Below are positions 27,341 through 37,151 of a stretch of DNA of 48,104 nt, piece by piece. The DNA is from Schlesneria paludicola DSM 18645 (GTDB lineage Bacteria; Planctomycetota; Planctomycetia; Planctomycetales; Planctomycetaceae), in contig CAMBQP010000014.1 of the NCBI GenBank assembly GCA_945869955.1, positions 1 to 48,104 on the forward strand, read 5' to 3'. Positions within the stretch are counted from its first letter, which is position 1. The number at the start of each line of letters is the position of its first letter. Below the pieces are notes generated by a model. The model worked only from the letters and a program-made list of their open reading frames with translations. It made no database searches and was not told the origin of the DNA. Both the position numbers and the translations under genes were made by a program.

Positions 27341-28128
27341 ATGTTTTTGATGATTTTGAAAGAACTGATCGCACTCGCGATTCTCGCGCTGCCAGGCGTT
27401 CGAAATCTCTCTGTCGACGCGGCTCCTGTTTGGGTGGAAACCAAGACGATTTCTCTTGAAAGAGTGAACGGAAAGCTTGATCATCTCGACGTGGACATTC
27501 GCGTCCAGCGCCTCTTCGTAGCGAACAAGCCAAATCATACCCCGGATATCGTCGACCTGAAAACGGGAACGTTGCTCAGGCAGATCTCTGATCAGGGACG
27601 GGTTTTCGCGGCCTCTTACGCTGCCGATCTCGATTTAATTTACGTCGGATAACAGAGCGGGAACCTGTGACGTGTTCGGTGGACGTGATGACCATCAGAT
27701 TTTCTCGTCCAAAGCGGCGGGGGCGGATCATGTGCACTCACATGCGGCAAAACAGAGGGTTTACGTTGGAAAGGATGCTGAGCAGGGCCTGTTGTTTGTC
27801 GGCTGTCCGAAGAAAAAGCCGATGGTGGTCGTGTTTGACGCCATCTCGGGGAAAAAAATTGCCAGTCTTGTGATTCCAGCGGGGATTGATGACCTGCATT
27901 TTGACCCAAAAAGCGGTCGACTTTATGCCTCGTGCAGTGAGAGCGCCCTGATCGTCATCGAAAAAGTGGCTGGAGAATACAAAATTGTGGAGAAAAAGCC
28001 CCCCCCAAGATTCTCGGACTTGTCTCTGGTCTGAGGGAGTGATCTACCTGGCGGTCCCGAAGCAAGAGGGAACCGAGGGACCCGAAATCCTTATTTTTAA
28101 GGCGAAATCGGTCTCGACCAAGCCGTGA
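27341..28128 (+). pseudogene. YncE-like beta-propeller protein broken by two +1 frameshifts
   Basis: The first frame (27341) has a signal-like start (LKELIALAILALPGV) and propeller blades (VNGKLDHLDVDI, RLFVANKPNH) and stops at 27650-27652 after YAADLDLIYVG. Dropping one base at about 27649-27650 continues as NRAGTCDVFGGRDDHQIF, a classic propeller blade. A second break is at an eight-C run (27999-28006): with seven C the frame reads on through DSRTCLWSEGVIYLAVPKQE to a stop at 28126-28128. Both lesions are single-base insertions, one in a homopolymer. The repaired protein would be about 261 residues. It could be a very young pseudogene or a sequence error. Small propellers of this type bind ligands or cofactors; function unknown. 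Confidence 0.82.
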
Positions 28129-28146
28129 TCGTTGATGGCTGAGCTT

Positions 28147-28190
28147 CGAGGGGCAGCCTGGGTGAATTGATTCACCCAGGCAACCCCTCG
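28147..28190 (+). terminator. Long imperfect hairpin after the propeller pseudogene
   Basis: Arms at 28147-28166 and 28171-28190 pair at 18 of 20 positions (two adjacent mismatches), closed by a TTGA loop; the upper stem is 11 perfect pairs. There is no T-run directly after it, so it may be a factor-aided terminator or a processing hairpin. It lies 19 bases after the repaired stop at 28128. Confidence 0.6.
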
Positions 28191-28274
28191 ATTCATGAAG
28201 GTCGCGGTTGCACCCAGCTTGCACCCGCATTGCGACGAGGTCGCGACAAATCTTTCTCTGAAGATTCGTCTTAA

Positions 28275-29468
<1,194 letters not shown>

Positions 29469-29627
29469 GATGCCGAATCGTCGCTTGGATATTTTTTCCG
29501 ATTTTGCGAAGATTGACGGGGGACGATCTGGGTGAAGAGTGATGGAAAACTCAATCTTCCCTTGGGGCGTAATCCCTGTAGATCAGGGTTTTTGATCGAT
29601 TTCGATGACTTAAGACGGACATATCAG

Positions 29628-29987
29628 TTGAACGGTTTAAACGCAATTTTTCTGTTGGCTCAAGAAGAAGCGGCAAAAGAGGTCGTCAAAAACGACCAAT
29701 TTTTCATGGTGCTGCTTCCTCCGTTGGCCATCATTTTGGTGTTATTTCTGCTCATGGACTCGCCCCAGCGGCGTGAACGGAAGAAACGTGACGCCATCAT
29801 GAAGAATCTCAAAAAGAATGACCGCGTGGTCACCATTGGTGGGATCATCGCGATCGTGGCCGACACCAGCCAAGATGGCAAAGAAGTTACACTTAAGGTG
29901 GAAGATGGTACACGAATTCGTTTTCGACGCTCGGCAATTTCAGAGGTCCTTTCCGAATCTGCCGTGGACGTGACCAAGCCCGCTTGA
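29628..29987 (+). CDS. yajC: Sec translocase auxiliary subunit YajC
   Basis: About 119 residues if started at the TTG at 29628 (NGLNAIFLLAQEE); the frame is open to a GTG at 29532, but those extra 32 residues have no YajC character. YajC sits in the inner membrane and associates with SecDF. The single helix (VLLPPLAIILVLFLLM) is followed by the conserved charged stretch SPQRRERKKRDAIMKNLKKND and the small beta domain VVTIGGIIAIV and VTLKVEDGTRIRFRRSAIS. It lies between tgt and secDF, as in E. coli. The GTG versus TTG start cannot be settled from sequence alone. Confidence 0.9.
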   Translation: MNGLNAIFLLAQEEAAKEVVKNDQFFMVLLPPLAIILVLFLLMDSPQRRERKKRDAIMKNLKKNDRVVTIGGIIAIVADTSQDGKEVTLKVEDGTRIRFRRSAISEVLSESAVDVTKPA

Positions 29988-30152
29988 ACGCTCAACCGGC
30001 TGGAGTGAACGATCTCGCCCCACGAGATGGATTCGACGGCCTGTTGCTCTGTGAGTTCACAAGACGTTAGTTCACGAGACTTCGGAGTATTTCCGGAACT
30101 CACCCTTTTTCTCCATCAGACGCTGACACACTTTCGGGACGGGAATTCACGA

Positions 30153-33146
30153 ATGAACGGAATCGGGATATCGCTGTTATTGATGCAAACAGGATCGACA
30201 GGACGCGAGTTGCTAGTGGTGGTACTGCTGCTGATCGTGTTTGTTGTTCCCTTCCTGCTGGGAAACCTGCTCGCCAAATTCCTGCGGCAAGAGGATCTGG
30301 CCACCCGCATTGGGGTTGTCTTGTTGGCAATTTTTGCCTCGCTAGCCCCTTTTGCCTGGGTGATGTATTTGGGCCAATCGTGGAAAAACGCGATTCCGCT
30401 CGGTATCGACCTCGCCGGGGGAACCAACCTTGTCTATGGCATCGACAACGAGGCGGCTGAACAGCAGCAGAAGAAGGAAAAGGATAAGCCGATTCCGGTG
30501 GAAACAATCGATAAGATGGTTTCCGCAATTGCCAAGCGAATCAATCCGTCGGGTGCCGAGGAAGTCACCGTCCGACGCGTGGGAAATGACCGCATTGAAA
30601 TTATTATTCCTGGGGCTGAGCCTGATTTGGTTGAGCAGAAAAAACGCTTGATCACGAAACTGGGAAGCCTCGAATTTGGAATCGTCGCCAATGACAAAGA
30701 TCATGCTGTCATCATCGAACGAGCTCGTCGTCTCCCCCCCGGCATCAACGAGCTCCGAGATGAAACCAACGTGATCGCCTCATGGCGCGACGTGGTGGAA
30801 AATAAAGCGGATAATGACGGACGAATCGCAGTCCGCGAGGTTCCACGCACAGATGAAATTACCGGCGAAGCAATCAATGTTATTCAATACCTGATCAAGC
30901 ACGAACCCCCCGAATATACGGTGACTGGTAAGTACCTGACCAACGCATCACCAACCCAGGATGAAAGCGGAAATCCCGCTGTTTCGTTTAAATTCAACCC
31001 GCGTGGAGCGGCCCTGTTCGGCTCATTAACGCAAAGAAATCTCCCAGACACGACAGATCAGTTTCATCGGAAACTGGCGATTCTGTTAGACGGAAAAGTT
31101 CAATCGGCCCCCCGAATCAATTCGCGCATCACCGACAGCGGTGTGATTCAGGGACGGTTTGATATGGATGAAGTCGTCAGTCTGGTTGGCGTCTTGAATG
31201 CGGGTGCCTTGGAAGTTCCCTTGAAGCAGGCCCCCATCAGCGAATTCACCATCAGCCCCTTGCTGGGTGTTGACGTGCAGGAAAAGGGGATTAACGCCAT
31301 CCTTGTTTCGGGACTGGTCGTCTTCGTATTCGTGATCATTTACTACCGTGTGGCGGGTGTGATTGCCGCCCTCAGCTTGCTGCTCAACCTACTGATGGTC
31401 GTTGGATCGATGGCCTTGATCTCGGCAACCTTCACACTTCCCGGACTGGCGGGTTTGGTGTTGACGATTGGTATGGCGGTCGACTCGAACGTGCTCATTT
31501 ACGAGCGAATGCGAGAAGAATTTGCCCGAGGAGCCAGCCTGCGACTGGCGATTCAGAATGGTTTTGATAAAGCCTTTGCCGCGATTATCGACGGCAATCT
31601 GACCTCGCTCATCACCGCCTTGATTCTGTATATGATCGGTACGGATCTGATCCGTGGTTTTGCCGTCTCGCTGTTTATCGGCTTGTCGGTCAGTCTCTTC
31701 TCGGTACTGTACTTCGGACACCTCGCATTTGACCTTATCGAGCGGAAAAAATGGGTCAAGACGATTCCCATGATGCAGTTAATCGGTAAAACCAACATTG
31801 ATTTCCTCAGCTATCAGGGGATTGCCTTTTTCTGCTCGGGTGCCTTAATTCTCGCCGGACTTGCGGCGCTCGCTGTGCGAGGAAGTTCGAACATGGACAT
31901 CGACATGAGCGGTGGAACCATGGCGACACTGGAATTTGTTGACAAACAAAACATTAGTGACATCCGTACCAAGATGGAATCGGCATTCCCCAACGGCTTC
32001 AGTCTCGAACAGCTAACGCTCAAGGGAGAAGAACAAAAACTGGGGAAACGTTTCCGAATCCGGACTTCAGAAATTGATCGAGCCACGGTCATCGGACAGA
32101 TCAATAAAGCCTTCTCGGATAGTCAGCACGCGATTGTTCGTGTCGCGGTCAATGACATTGCGGTTTCCACATCCGCCGTACTGGAAGGGGATGCTGCACG
32201 GTTTTCACAAGGCCCCCTGGCTCAAGTGAAACTGAGTGGTGGAATGTCGGTCGAAACCTTCGTGGCTTATATTGCCGAGGAACTGGAAGGAAACCCCGAC
32301 GCCAGCAAGAAGTACTCGTCGGCACAGTCACTCATCCAGGTCGCAGGAGTTACAGAGGTTCCTGCTGATACGGCGGCCTCGCCTGATCCAAAACAGAAAT
32401 CGCCCAAGAGGTTTACGGAACTGACGGTCCGGGCGATGCCAGAAATCGCCGCACAGGATTTTGCCGATGGCCTGAAACGGGTGCAGAATCGCCTCAGCAC
32501 CGAACCCGTCCTCGATGAAGTGAATTCATTCGACACCTCGGTGGCGAACGAAACCAAGTACTATGCCTTGATGGCGGTGTTGGCCAGCTTGCTGGCGATC
32601 GTGATTTATATCTGGTTCCGGTTTGAAAAAATCTACTTTGGTCTGGCTGCCGTTGTCGCCTTGGCGCACGACGTGCTTGTGACCCTCGGTGCGATTGCCT
32701 TGGGTGCCTACCTGAGTAAAACCCCGATCGGTCCGTTGTTCATGTTGGAAGATTTCAAAATCAACATGAATCAAATCGCTTGCTTGCTCACCATCGTTGG
32801 TTATTCGCTGAATGATACGATCGTGATCTTCGATCGTATTCGTGAAATCAAGGGAAAGAGCCCGAACGTCACCTATGCGATGATTAATCAGAGCGTTAAC
32901 GAGACCCTTTCTCGAACCTTGTTAACCGCATTCACCACTTTCCTGGTAGTGCTGGTGCTGTACGTTGCCGGTGGTGAAGGGATCCATGGATTCGCCTTCT
33001 CGATGATTATTGGTGTCATCACGGGTTGTTACAGTACGGTCTACATCGCAAACCCCGTACTGCTCTGGCTGGTGAATCGTGAGGCCGCCCTGAATTCCCC
33101 TGCAGCCAAGCCTTCGAAAAAGCAGGCCAAAACGGCAACCGCTTGA
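30153..33146 (+). CDS. secDF: Fused SecD-SecF protein-export protein
   Basis: 997 residues from the ATG at 30153 (MNGIGISLLL); the frame opens at 30027. It uses the proton gradient to help pull preproteins through SecYEG. The SecD half is at 1-600: helix 1, the periplasmic P1 domain (GIDLAGGTNLVYG, ISNPSGAEEV-like INPSGAEEVTVRR) and a five-helix block containing GLAGLVLTIGMAVDSNVLIYERMREE. The SecF half starts near residue 600 (DFLSYQGIAFF, DIDMSGGT) and ends with LTIVGYSLNDTIVIFDRIRE. Extra helices at the N-terminus (residues 20-70) precede SecD, an addition seen in planctomycetes. The stretch around residues 730-760 is Pro/Lys-rich and variable. A strong terminator follows. Confidence 0.96.
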   Translation: MNGIGISLLLMQTGSTGRELLVVVLLLIVFVVPFLLGNLLAKFLRQEDLATRIGVVLLAIFASLAPFAWVMYLGQSWKNAIPLGIDLAGGTNLVYGIDNEAAEQQQKKEKDKPIPVETIDKMVSAIAKRINPSGAEEVTVRRVGNDRIEIIIPGAEPDLVEQKKRLITKLGSLEFGIVANDKDHAVIIERARRLPPGINELRDETNVIASWRDVVENKADNDGRIAVREVPRTDEITGEAINVIQYLIKHEPPEYTVTGKYLTNASPTQDESGNPAVSFKFNPRGAALFGSLTQRNLPDTTDQFHRKLAILLDGKVQSAPRINSRITDSGVIQGRFDMDEVVSLVGVLNAGALEVPLKQAPISEFTISPLLGVDVQEKGINAILVSGLVVFVFVIIYYRVAGVIAALSLLLNLLMVVGSMALISATFTLPGLAGLVLTIGMAVDSNVLIYERMREEFARGASLRLAIQNGFDKAFAAIIDGNLTSLITALILYMIGTDLIRGFAVSLFIGLSVSLFSVLYFGHLAFDLIERKKWVKTIPMMQLIGKTNIDFLSYQGIAFFCSGALILAGLAALAVRGSSNMDIDMSGGTMATLEFVDKQNISDIRTKMESAFPNGFSLEQLTLKGEEQKLGKRFRIRTSEIDRATVIGQINKAFSDSQHAIVRVAVNDIAVSTSAVLEGDAARFSQGPLAQVKLSGGMSVETFVAYIAEELEGNPDASKKYSSAQSLIQVAGVTEVPADTAASPDPKQKSPKRFTELTVRAMPEIAAQDFADGLKRVQNRLSTEPVLDEVNSFDTSVANETKYYALMAVLASLLAIVIYIWFRFEKIYFGLAAVVALAHDVLVTLGAIALGAYLSKTPIGPLFMLEDFKINMNQIACLLTIVGYSLNDTIVIFDRIREIKGKSPNVTYAMINQSVNETLSRTLLTAFTTFLVVLVLYVAGGEGIHGFAFSMIIGVITGCYSTVYIANPVLLWLVNREAALNSPAAKPSKKQAKTATA

Positions 33147-33212
33147 AATTGATCTGATACCCACACAAGCCTCGAATCATAACCAGTGCTTGTAAGGGTT
33201 CATCAATGACAC

Positions 33213-33258
33213 AATGGGGCTGCTGGGTCGAAGAGGACCCAGCAGCCCCATTTTCTTT
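33213..33258 (+). terminator. Terminator of the tgt-yajC-secDF unit
   Basis: A 17-base perfect inverted repeat: AATGGGGCTGCTGGGTC at 33213-33229 and its complement at 33236-33252, with a 6-base loop GAAGAG, then TTTTCTTTCC. It lies 66 bases after the secDF stop and is the strongest terminator in the window. Confidence 0.95.
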
Positions 33259-33305
33259 CCCATTGTCTTTCCTGTTCGACCGCAAATCGGAAGTTTCCTT
33301 TCCGT

Positions 33306-33346
33306 CTACTTTGCGTCCCCGCGTCTCTGCGACTTTGCGTTAAATT
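33306..33346. repeat. Degenerate TTTGCGTC-type intergenic repeat, copy 1
   Basis: CTACTTTGCGTCCCCGCGTC, then TCTGCGACTTTGCGTTAAA. It resembles, on the opposite strand, the element at 35971-36012. These short degenerate TTTGCGTCxxxGCG elements look like a dispersed intergenic family; function unknown. It lies in the 366-base convergent spacer between secDF and the histidine kinase gene, which otherwise holds only the terminator at 33213. Confidence 0.55.
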
Positions 33347-33512
33347 CTCTCAGATTTCCAGCGGCACCAGCCTGGGAATAGGGCGGGGGAGGTGGTCACA
33401 AAACACGCATTCGCTCAATGAACGCCCCAAACGCCGATTCGAACCTACAACTCGAGTCAGCAATCCGTTTCTGAAATGCAAACAGATTTGAACCCCAAAC
33501 CCGGATTGCCGG

Positions 33513-35201
33513 TCAGGTCATCGTTTTCGGCCCTGAAGAAATCACATCGTCCAGCCGAGGCCACGAGAGCGTAAATCGTGAGCCATCTCCCAGCTTGCTT
33601 TCCACGCGGATGTCACCACCATGTTCACGAATGATCTTCTGGCTGACCGCCAAGCCTAAACCGGTGCCGCGAGCCCCCTTGGTCGACTCGAAGACATTAA
33701 AGATCCGCTGCAGTTGGTCATCCACAATCCCAGGTACTTTATCCGAGACAGAGACCCAGAACATTTCCGTAGTCGGATGAAGCCCGGTCTCGATCGTCAC
33801 GGTGGCCCGATCTGCCCCTTCGACCGCATCAATCGCGTTGGTCACGATGTTCAGCACCGCACGATGAATCCCCTCGGGATCAAAGGTGCATAAGGGAAGC
33901 TGGCTAGCGGGATGAAAACAGAGCTCGACCGAACATTCACTTGCCCGCGCCTGCATCAGTTCAAACACATCATGGACAGTTTCATTCAGTTGCGCCTGCT
34001 GATAGGCAGGCTTTCGCTCTTTGCTAAAAGTCAGCATGTCCATCACCAGATTATAAATCCGGCCCTGATTCTTTTCGACCACATGCCAGCCTTTTCGTAC
34101 TAGCTCTTCATTATGATCATTGAGACCCATATCAATTAAATAACTGCCCCCACGAACCCCCTGCAAAATGTTCTTGATATGATGGCTCAGGGTCGCAATC
34201 GTCTGCCCCATCGCCGCCATCCGCTCGGCTTTGACAAACGCATGCTGGAAACGATGATTTTCTACGGCGAGTGCCGTCTGTCGGCCAATCGCAATCAACA
34301 ATCGCAACTGATCCTCACGAAATCCCGCCGTTTTCTCACGCGGCATCAGCAGCGATTCCGCAGGGGTCGTAATGTCGACGTAGATCACCCCCATCAGTTG
34401 ATGGCGTCCTTGCATCGGCACACACATCGCTTCGCGAATTCCCGCTTGGAAGATGCTATCGGTGCGGTCAAATCGGCTGTCATGCTGCGCATCCGAAGTC
34501 CGGACCCCCTGACACGTCTTCAGCACATAATCGATAATCGTGCGCGAAATCGGCATGCGGACACCGGGAGTCCCCGCCACACGCTGACTGGTCACATGAG
34601 GACTGATTTCTCCCGACTGCGGGTCGGTTAGTAACACGCAACCCCGATCGGCCAGCACCGCTGACATCGTCAAATCGAGCGTCCGCTGCAGCGATTGTTC
34701 CAACGATGAGGAAGGTCGGGCGACTTCTTCAGCGATCCGGTAAAGCACTGATAGACTGTTCGGGGAATCGCCCCCCTCGGTTGCGATCGGTGCCGGTGTT
34801 CCTGCCGTCTCTTGCCCCAGATGCGTGACGATACTTGATCGATCGGCAGGGTCGTGTCGACGCAACAACTGCACGCGGTCGGCCGCACTTTCCTGCCAGC
34901 GTTCTCGTGAGGCACCGCTGAATAGCAGTAATGTGCTTCCCAACTGGATCTGATCGCCATCAGCCAGAACATGAGACCGAATAGCCACACCATTGACCAG
35001 CGTCCCATTGGAACTGTTTCGATCCGTTAAAACGAAATCGTCTTTGACTTTTTGCAGTGTGGCGTGATTGCGTGATACTTCATCATCATGGATACGAATA
35101 TCACTGCGCGCATCCCGGCCCACCGCTAATTGGCGGTCACCCAGTTCAAAACGAGTACCCTGCTCAACGCCTTGAACGACGAGCAACGAGGCCTTTTTCA
35201 C
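33513..35201 (-). CDS. FHA-GAF sensor histidine kinase
   Basis: 562 residues from the GTG at 35201 (VKKASLLVVQG); a GTG at 35261 would add 20. FHA domain at about 5-95 (AVGRDARSDIRIHDDEVSRNHATL, RNSSNGTLVNG), which binds phosphothreonine peptides. A GAF sensor domain follows at about 150-310. The dimerisation helix carries the phospho-acceptor in TLSHHIKN (His340/341). The ATPase domain has the N box NIVTNAIDAV and an intact G2 box GTGLGLAVS. The G1 box reads DKVPGI near residue 486 instead of DNGPGI, and the F box IFNVFESTKG rather than IFEPFFSTK. It is probably soluble (no transmembrane segment). A receiver gene lies directly upstream on the same strand, so the two may form a pair. Confidence 0.9.
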   Translation of the reverse strand: MKKASLLVVQGVEQGTRFELGDRQLAVGRDARSDIRIHDDEVSRNHATLQKVKDDFVLTDRNSSNGTLVNGVAIRSHVLADGDQIQLGSTLLLFSGASRERWQESAADRVQLLRRHDPADRSSIVTHLGQETAGTPAPIATEGGDSPNSLSVLYRIAEEVARPSSSLEQSLQRTLDLTMSAVLADRGCVLLTDPQSGEISPHVTSQRVAGTPGVRMPISRTIIDYVLKTCQGVRTSDAQHDSRFDRTDSIFQAGIREAMCVPMQGRHQLMGVIYVDITTPAESLLMPREKTAGFREDQLRLLIAIGRQTALAVENHRFQHAFVKAERMAAMGQTIATLSHHIKNILQGVRGGSYLIDMGLNDHNEELVRKGWHVVEKNQGRIYNLVMDMLTFSKERKPAYQQAQLNETVHDVFELMQARASECSVELCFHPASQLPLCTFDPEGIHRAVLNIVTNAIDAVEGADRATVTIETGLHPTTEMFWVSVSDKVPGIVDDQLQRIFNVFESTKGARGTGLGLAVSQKIIREHGGDIRVESKLGDGSRFTLSWPRLDDVISSGPKTMT

Positions 35202-35338
35202 GACGTTTACACCCCGAACGATAGGAAATTGGCAAACGTGGGCAAATACCCTTGGATTCACCAGTGGCCATTATCATATCGAACGTGACGAAAAACGGGC
35301 ATCTCAAGCAAAAAAGGGGGCATGTCTCGGCGAAATTT

Positions 35339-35692
35339 TTAACCGGGCGATTCCGTCAACGGCGGCAGCAACAACAGATCTTCGATTGTTTTCAACAATT
35401 CGGGATACTGAAACGGCTTGGAAAGGAAGCGATCTCGATCCTCGACGGTCGCTTTGACCGAGCCAATCAGAATGCGGTGCGACTCGCCAAACGAGGCCGC
35501 GGTATCCGCAGCAGACTCGTCATCCAGATCAATCACCACCACATGCGGGCAATTGCCCTGCTCGTTGCGGCGTGCGACCATCGCTCCTCGGGTTCGTTCA
35601 ACGGAAGTTCCTCGAGGTCCCAAAACCGCTTTGAGTACGGCTTCGGTATCTGAAATTTCGTCGACCAACAACACATGCGGTGCTGAATTCAC
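35339..35692 (-). CDS. Stand-alone response-regulator receiver
   Basis: 117 residues from a GTG at 35692 (VNSAPHVLLVDE). It is a single receiver domain with all key positions: acidic pair Asp11/Glu12, phospho-acceptor Asp55 (VVVIDLDD), Ser78 (GSVK) and Lys92 (LSKPF). There is no output domain. It ends shortly after the last helix (LLKTIEDLL) and lies about 140 bases upstream of the FHA-GAF kinase on the same strand. It could be that kinase's partner, a CheY-like adaptor or phosphate sink. The upstream promoter faces the TPR gene divergently. Confidence 0.85.
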   Translation of the reverse strand: MNSAPHVLLVDEISDTEAVLKAVLGPRGTSVERTRGAMVARRNEQGNCPHVVVIDLDDESAADTAASFGESHRILIGSVKATVEDRDRFLSKPFQYPELLKTIEDLLLLPPLTESPG

Positions 35693-36295
35693 TCCGCCGT
35701 CCTTCCCTGGGTGGCAGCTATAATCAATCGAGATGCCCTGAACTCAAGTCAATCCATTGCCGAGTCCATGACGGGAGGGGTTGTAGTGAGAAGCCGAAAT
35801 CGTGTCAAAACCAATCTTGAGGAAGTTTTGGGGAAACCGCACAGAATTTCCGACAGATCCGTCACCGGCCGGATTTACTGGTGATATTTGCCGGTGAATT
35901 GAGCGTTCCCAGGTCCATTCGACTCACTTTTCACTCTGGTGCCATCGCACATTCACGCTCAATATCCAGATTTTTAACACCAAGACGCAACGCCGCAGCG
36001 ACGCAAAGCAGACCTCGTGGCACAATGAACTCTTGTTTGGAATTCCGGGCCTCCTCGTGACGGGGCGTCTTGGCGTGAAAATCTTCCCGGTGCTTCAACC
36101 AGTCGCTGGATTTACCGGTTCTTGTCATTGAACTGAGGAAGACAGGGAGAAATGGGCTAAATGAAATATTTTTCAAGTATCAACTCCGCCTGAAAAAATC
36201 TTGATTCTGGACCAGGTTCTTCAGTGGTCTGGCTGAACAATCATGGCCATGCACGCTATTCTGCTCGATAGAAAAAAATTCCTGGAGATTCCACC
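35693..36295. other. Divergent intergenic region with degenerate repeats
   Basis: About 600 bases between the receiver gene and the TPR gene. A minus-strand 81-codon frame at 35931-36176 includes KTPRHEEARN, a reading of the repeat sequence rather than a protein, and I reject it. It holds the repeat pair described at 35971-36078. Confidence 0.5.
35971..36078. repeat. Degenerate GACGC repeat pair, inverted
   Basis: CACCAAGACGC at 35978-35988 pairs with GCGTCTTGGCG at 36065-36075 (10 of 11 bases complementary to the first arm), about 76 bases apart. Between them lie CAACGCCGCAGCGACGCAAAG and nearby sequence similar to the element at 33306-33346. The two arms could form a stem; the family seems dispersed in spacers. 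Confidence 0.5.
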
Positions 36296-37081
36296 ATGCG
36301 ACGAACCTTGGCTTTGGTTTTGATCCTGTTATTTGCCCCCCCGCTGGCTGCTCAAGAGACGGCAGAAAAAAAGCCAGCCCTGGATGAACCACCGCTGTCA
36401 TCCGCCCGCCTGACCGAACTCACCACCTCGTTCGAAAAATCGCTCAGCGAAGCGTCGCGTCTGATCGAGCGGAACCCCAAGGGACTCGATGGCTACTCGC
36501 AACGGGGGGATGCGCTGTTTTTTCTCGGCAGAATGAAAGAATCGGTTGCCGATTATGACAAGATGATCGAACTCGATGACTCAATCCGCACCTCCCATTG
36601 GCGTCGCGGGATCGCACTCTTTTACGCAGGCCGCTATCCCGATGCCGCCGCTCAATTTGAAAGCTACCACTCGTTTGACCAGATTGACCGTGAAAATGGG
36701 ATCTGGCGATACCTGTCACAACATCAGGCAGAGGGACAACAAACAGCGCGGCAAGGACTCTTGAAATACCAGAAAGACGACCGCGAACCATTCCCCGCCG
36801 TCTATAAACTCTTCGCCGGAACGATGACTCCCGAGCAGATCCTGAAACAGATCGAACAAGCAAAGCTGTCCGACACAGAACGCGAACAACGCCTCTTTTA
36901 TGCCCACCTGTATATCGGCCTGAACCAGGCGGTTGAAGAGGAAGACGCCTCGGCCCGCCAGCACCTCGTCGCAGCCACCCGCAATACGTGGGGACCCAAA
37001 GCAGGCTATGGCCCCAACTACATGTGGCACGTCGGCCGACTGCACGAAGCCCAGCTCAGGAAGAAACTCAAAGCCGAGTAA
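36296..37081 (+). CDS. Exported TPR-repeat protein
   Basis: 261 residues with GGAG upstream of the ATG. A signal peptide (RRTLALVLILLFAPPLAAQ) is followed by two to three TPR units (residues 60-150: GYSQRGDALFFLGRMKESVADYDKMIEL, then SHWRRGIALFYAGRYPDAAAQFE). The C-terminal half (FAGTMTPEQIL, LFYAHLYIGLNQA, GPNYMWHVGRLHEAQL) has further helical pairs. Without a lipobox it is probably a soluble periplasmic scaffold. TPR proteins mediate protein contacts; the partner is unknown. It stands alone between the receiver gene and the convergent ABC exporter. Confidence 0.85.
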   Translation: MRRTLALVLILLFAPPLAAQETAEKKPALDEPPLSSARLTELTTSFEKSLSEASRLIERNPKGLDGYSQRGDALFFLGRMKESVADYDKMIELDDSIRTSHWRRGIALFYAGRYPDAAAQFESYHSFDQIDRENGIWRYLSQHQAEGQQTARQGLLKYQKDDREPFPAVYKLFAGTMTPEQILKQIEQAKLSDTEREQRLFYAHLYIGLNQAVEEEDASARQHLVAATRNTWGPKAGYGPNYMWHVGRLHEAQLRKKLKAE

Positions 37082-37151
37082 TTTCCGGCCCGCGTCACGT
37101 CAGTTCACCGGTAGAACGCTGCCATACCGGTGGATTGGGTGCCCAGTAGGG

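Noticed and set aside
33410..33500. Possible tRNA on the minus strand, suggested by GGTTCGAATC
   Set aside because: The five bases on either side of the T-loop do not pair and no acceptor or D stem can be drawn.
35931..36176. 81-codon minus-strand frame including KTPRHEEARN
   Set aside because: The sequence is that of the degenerate intergenic repeat; the frame is a by-product.
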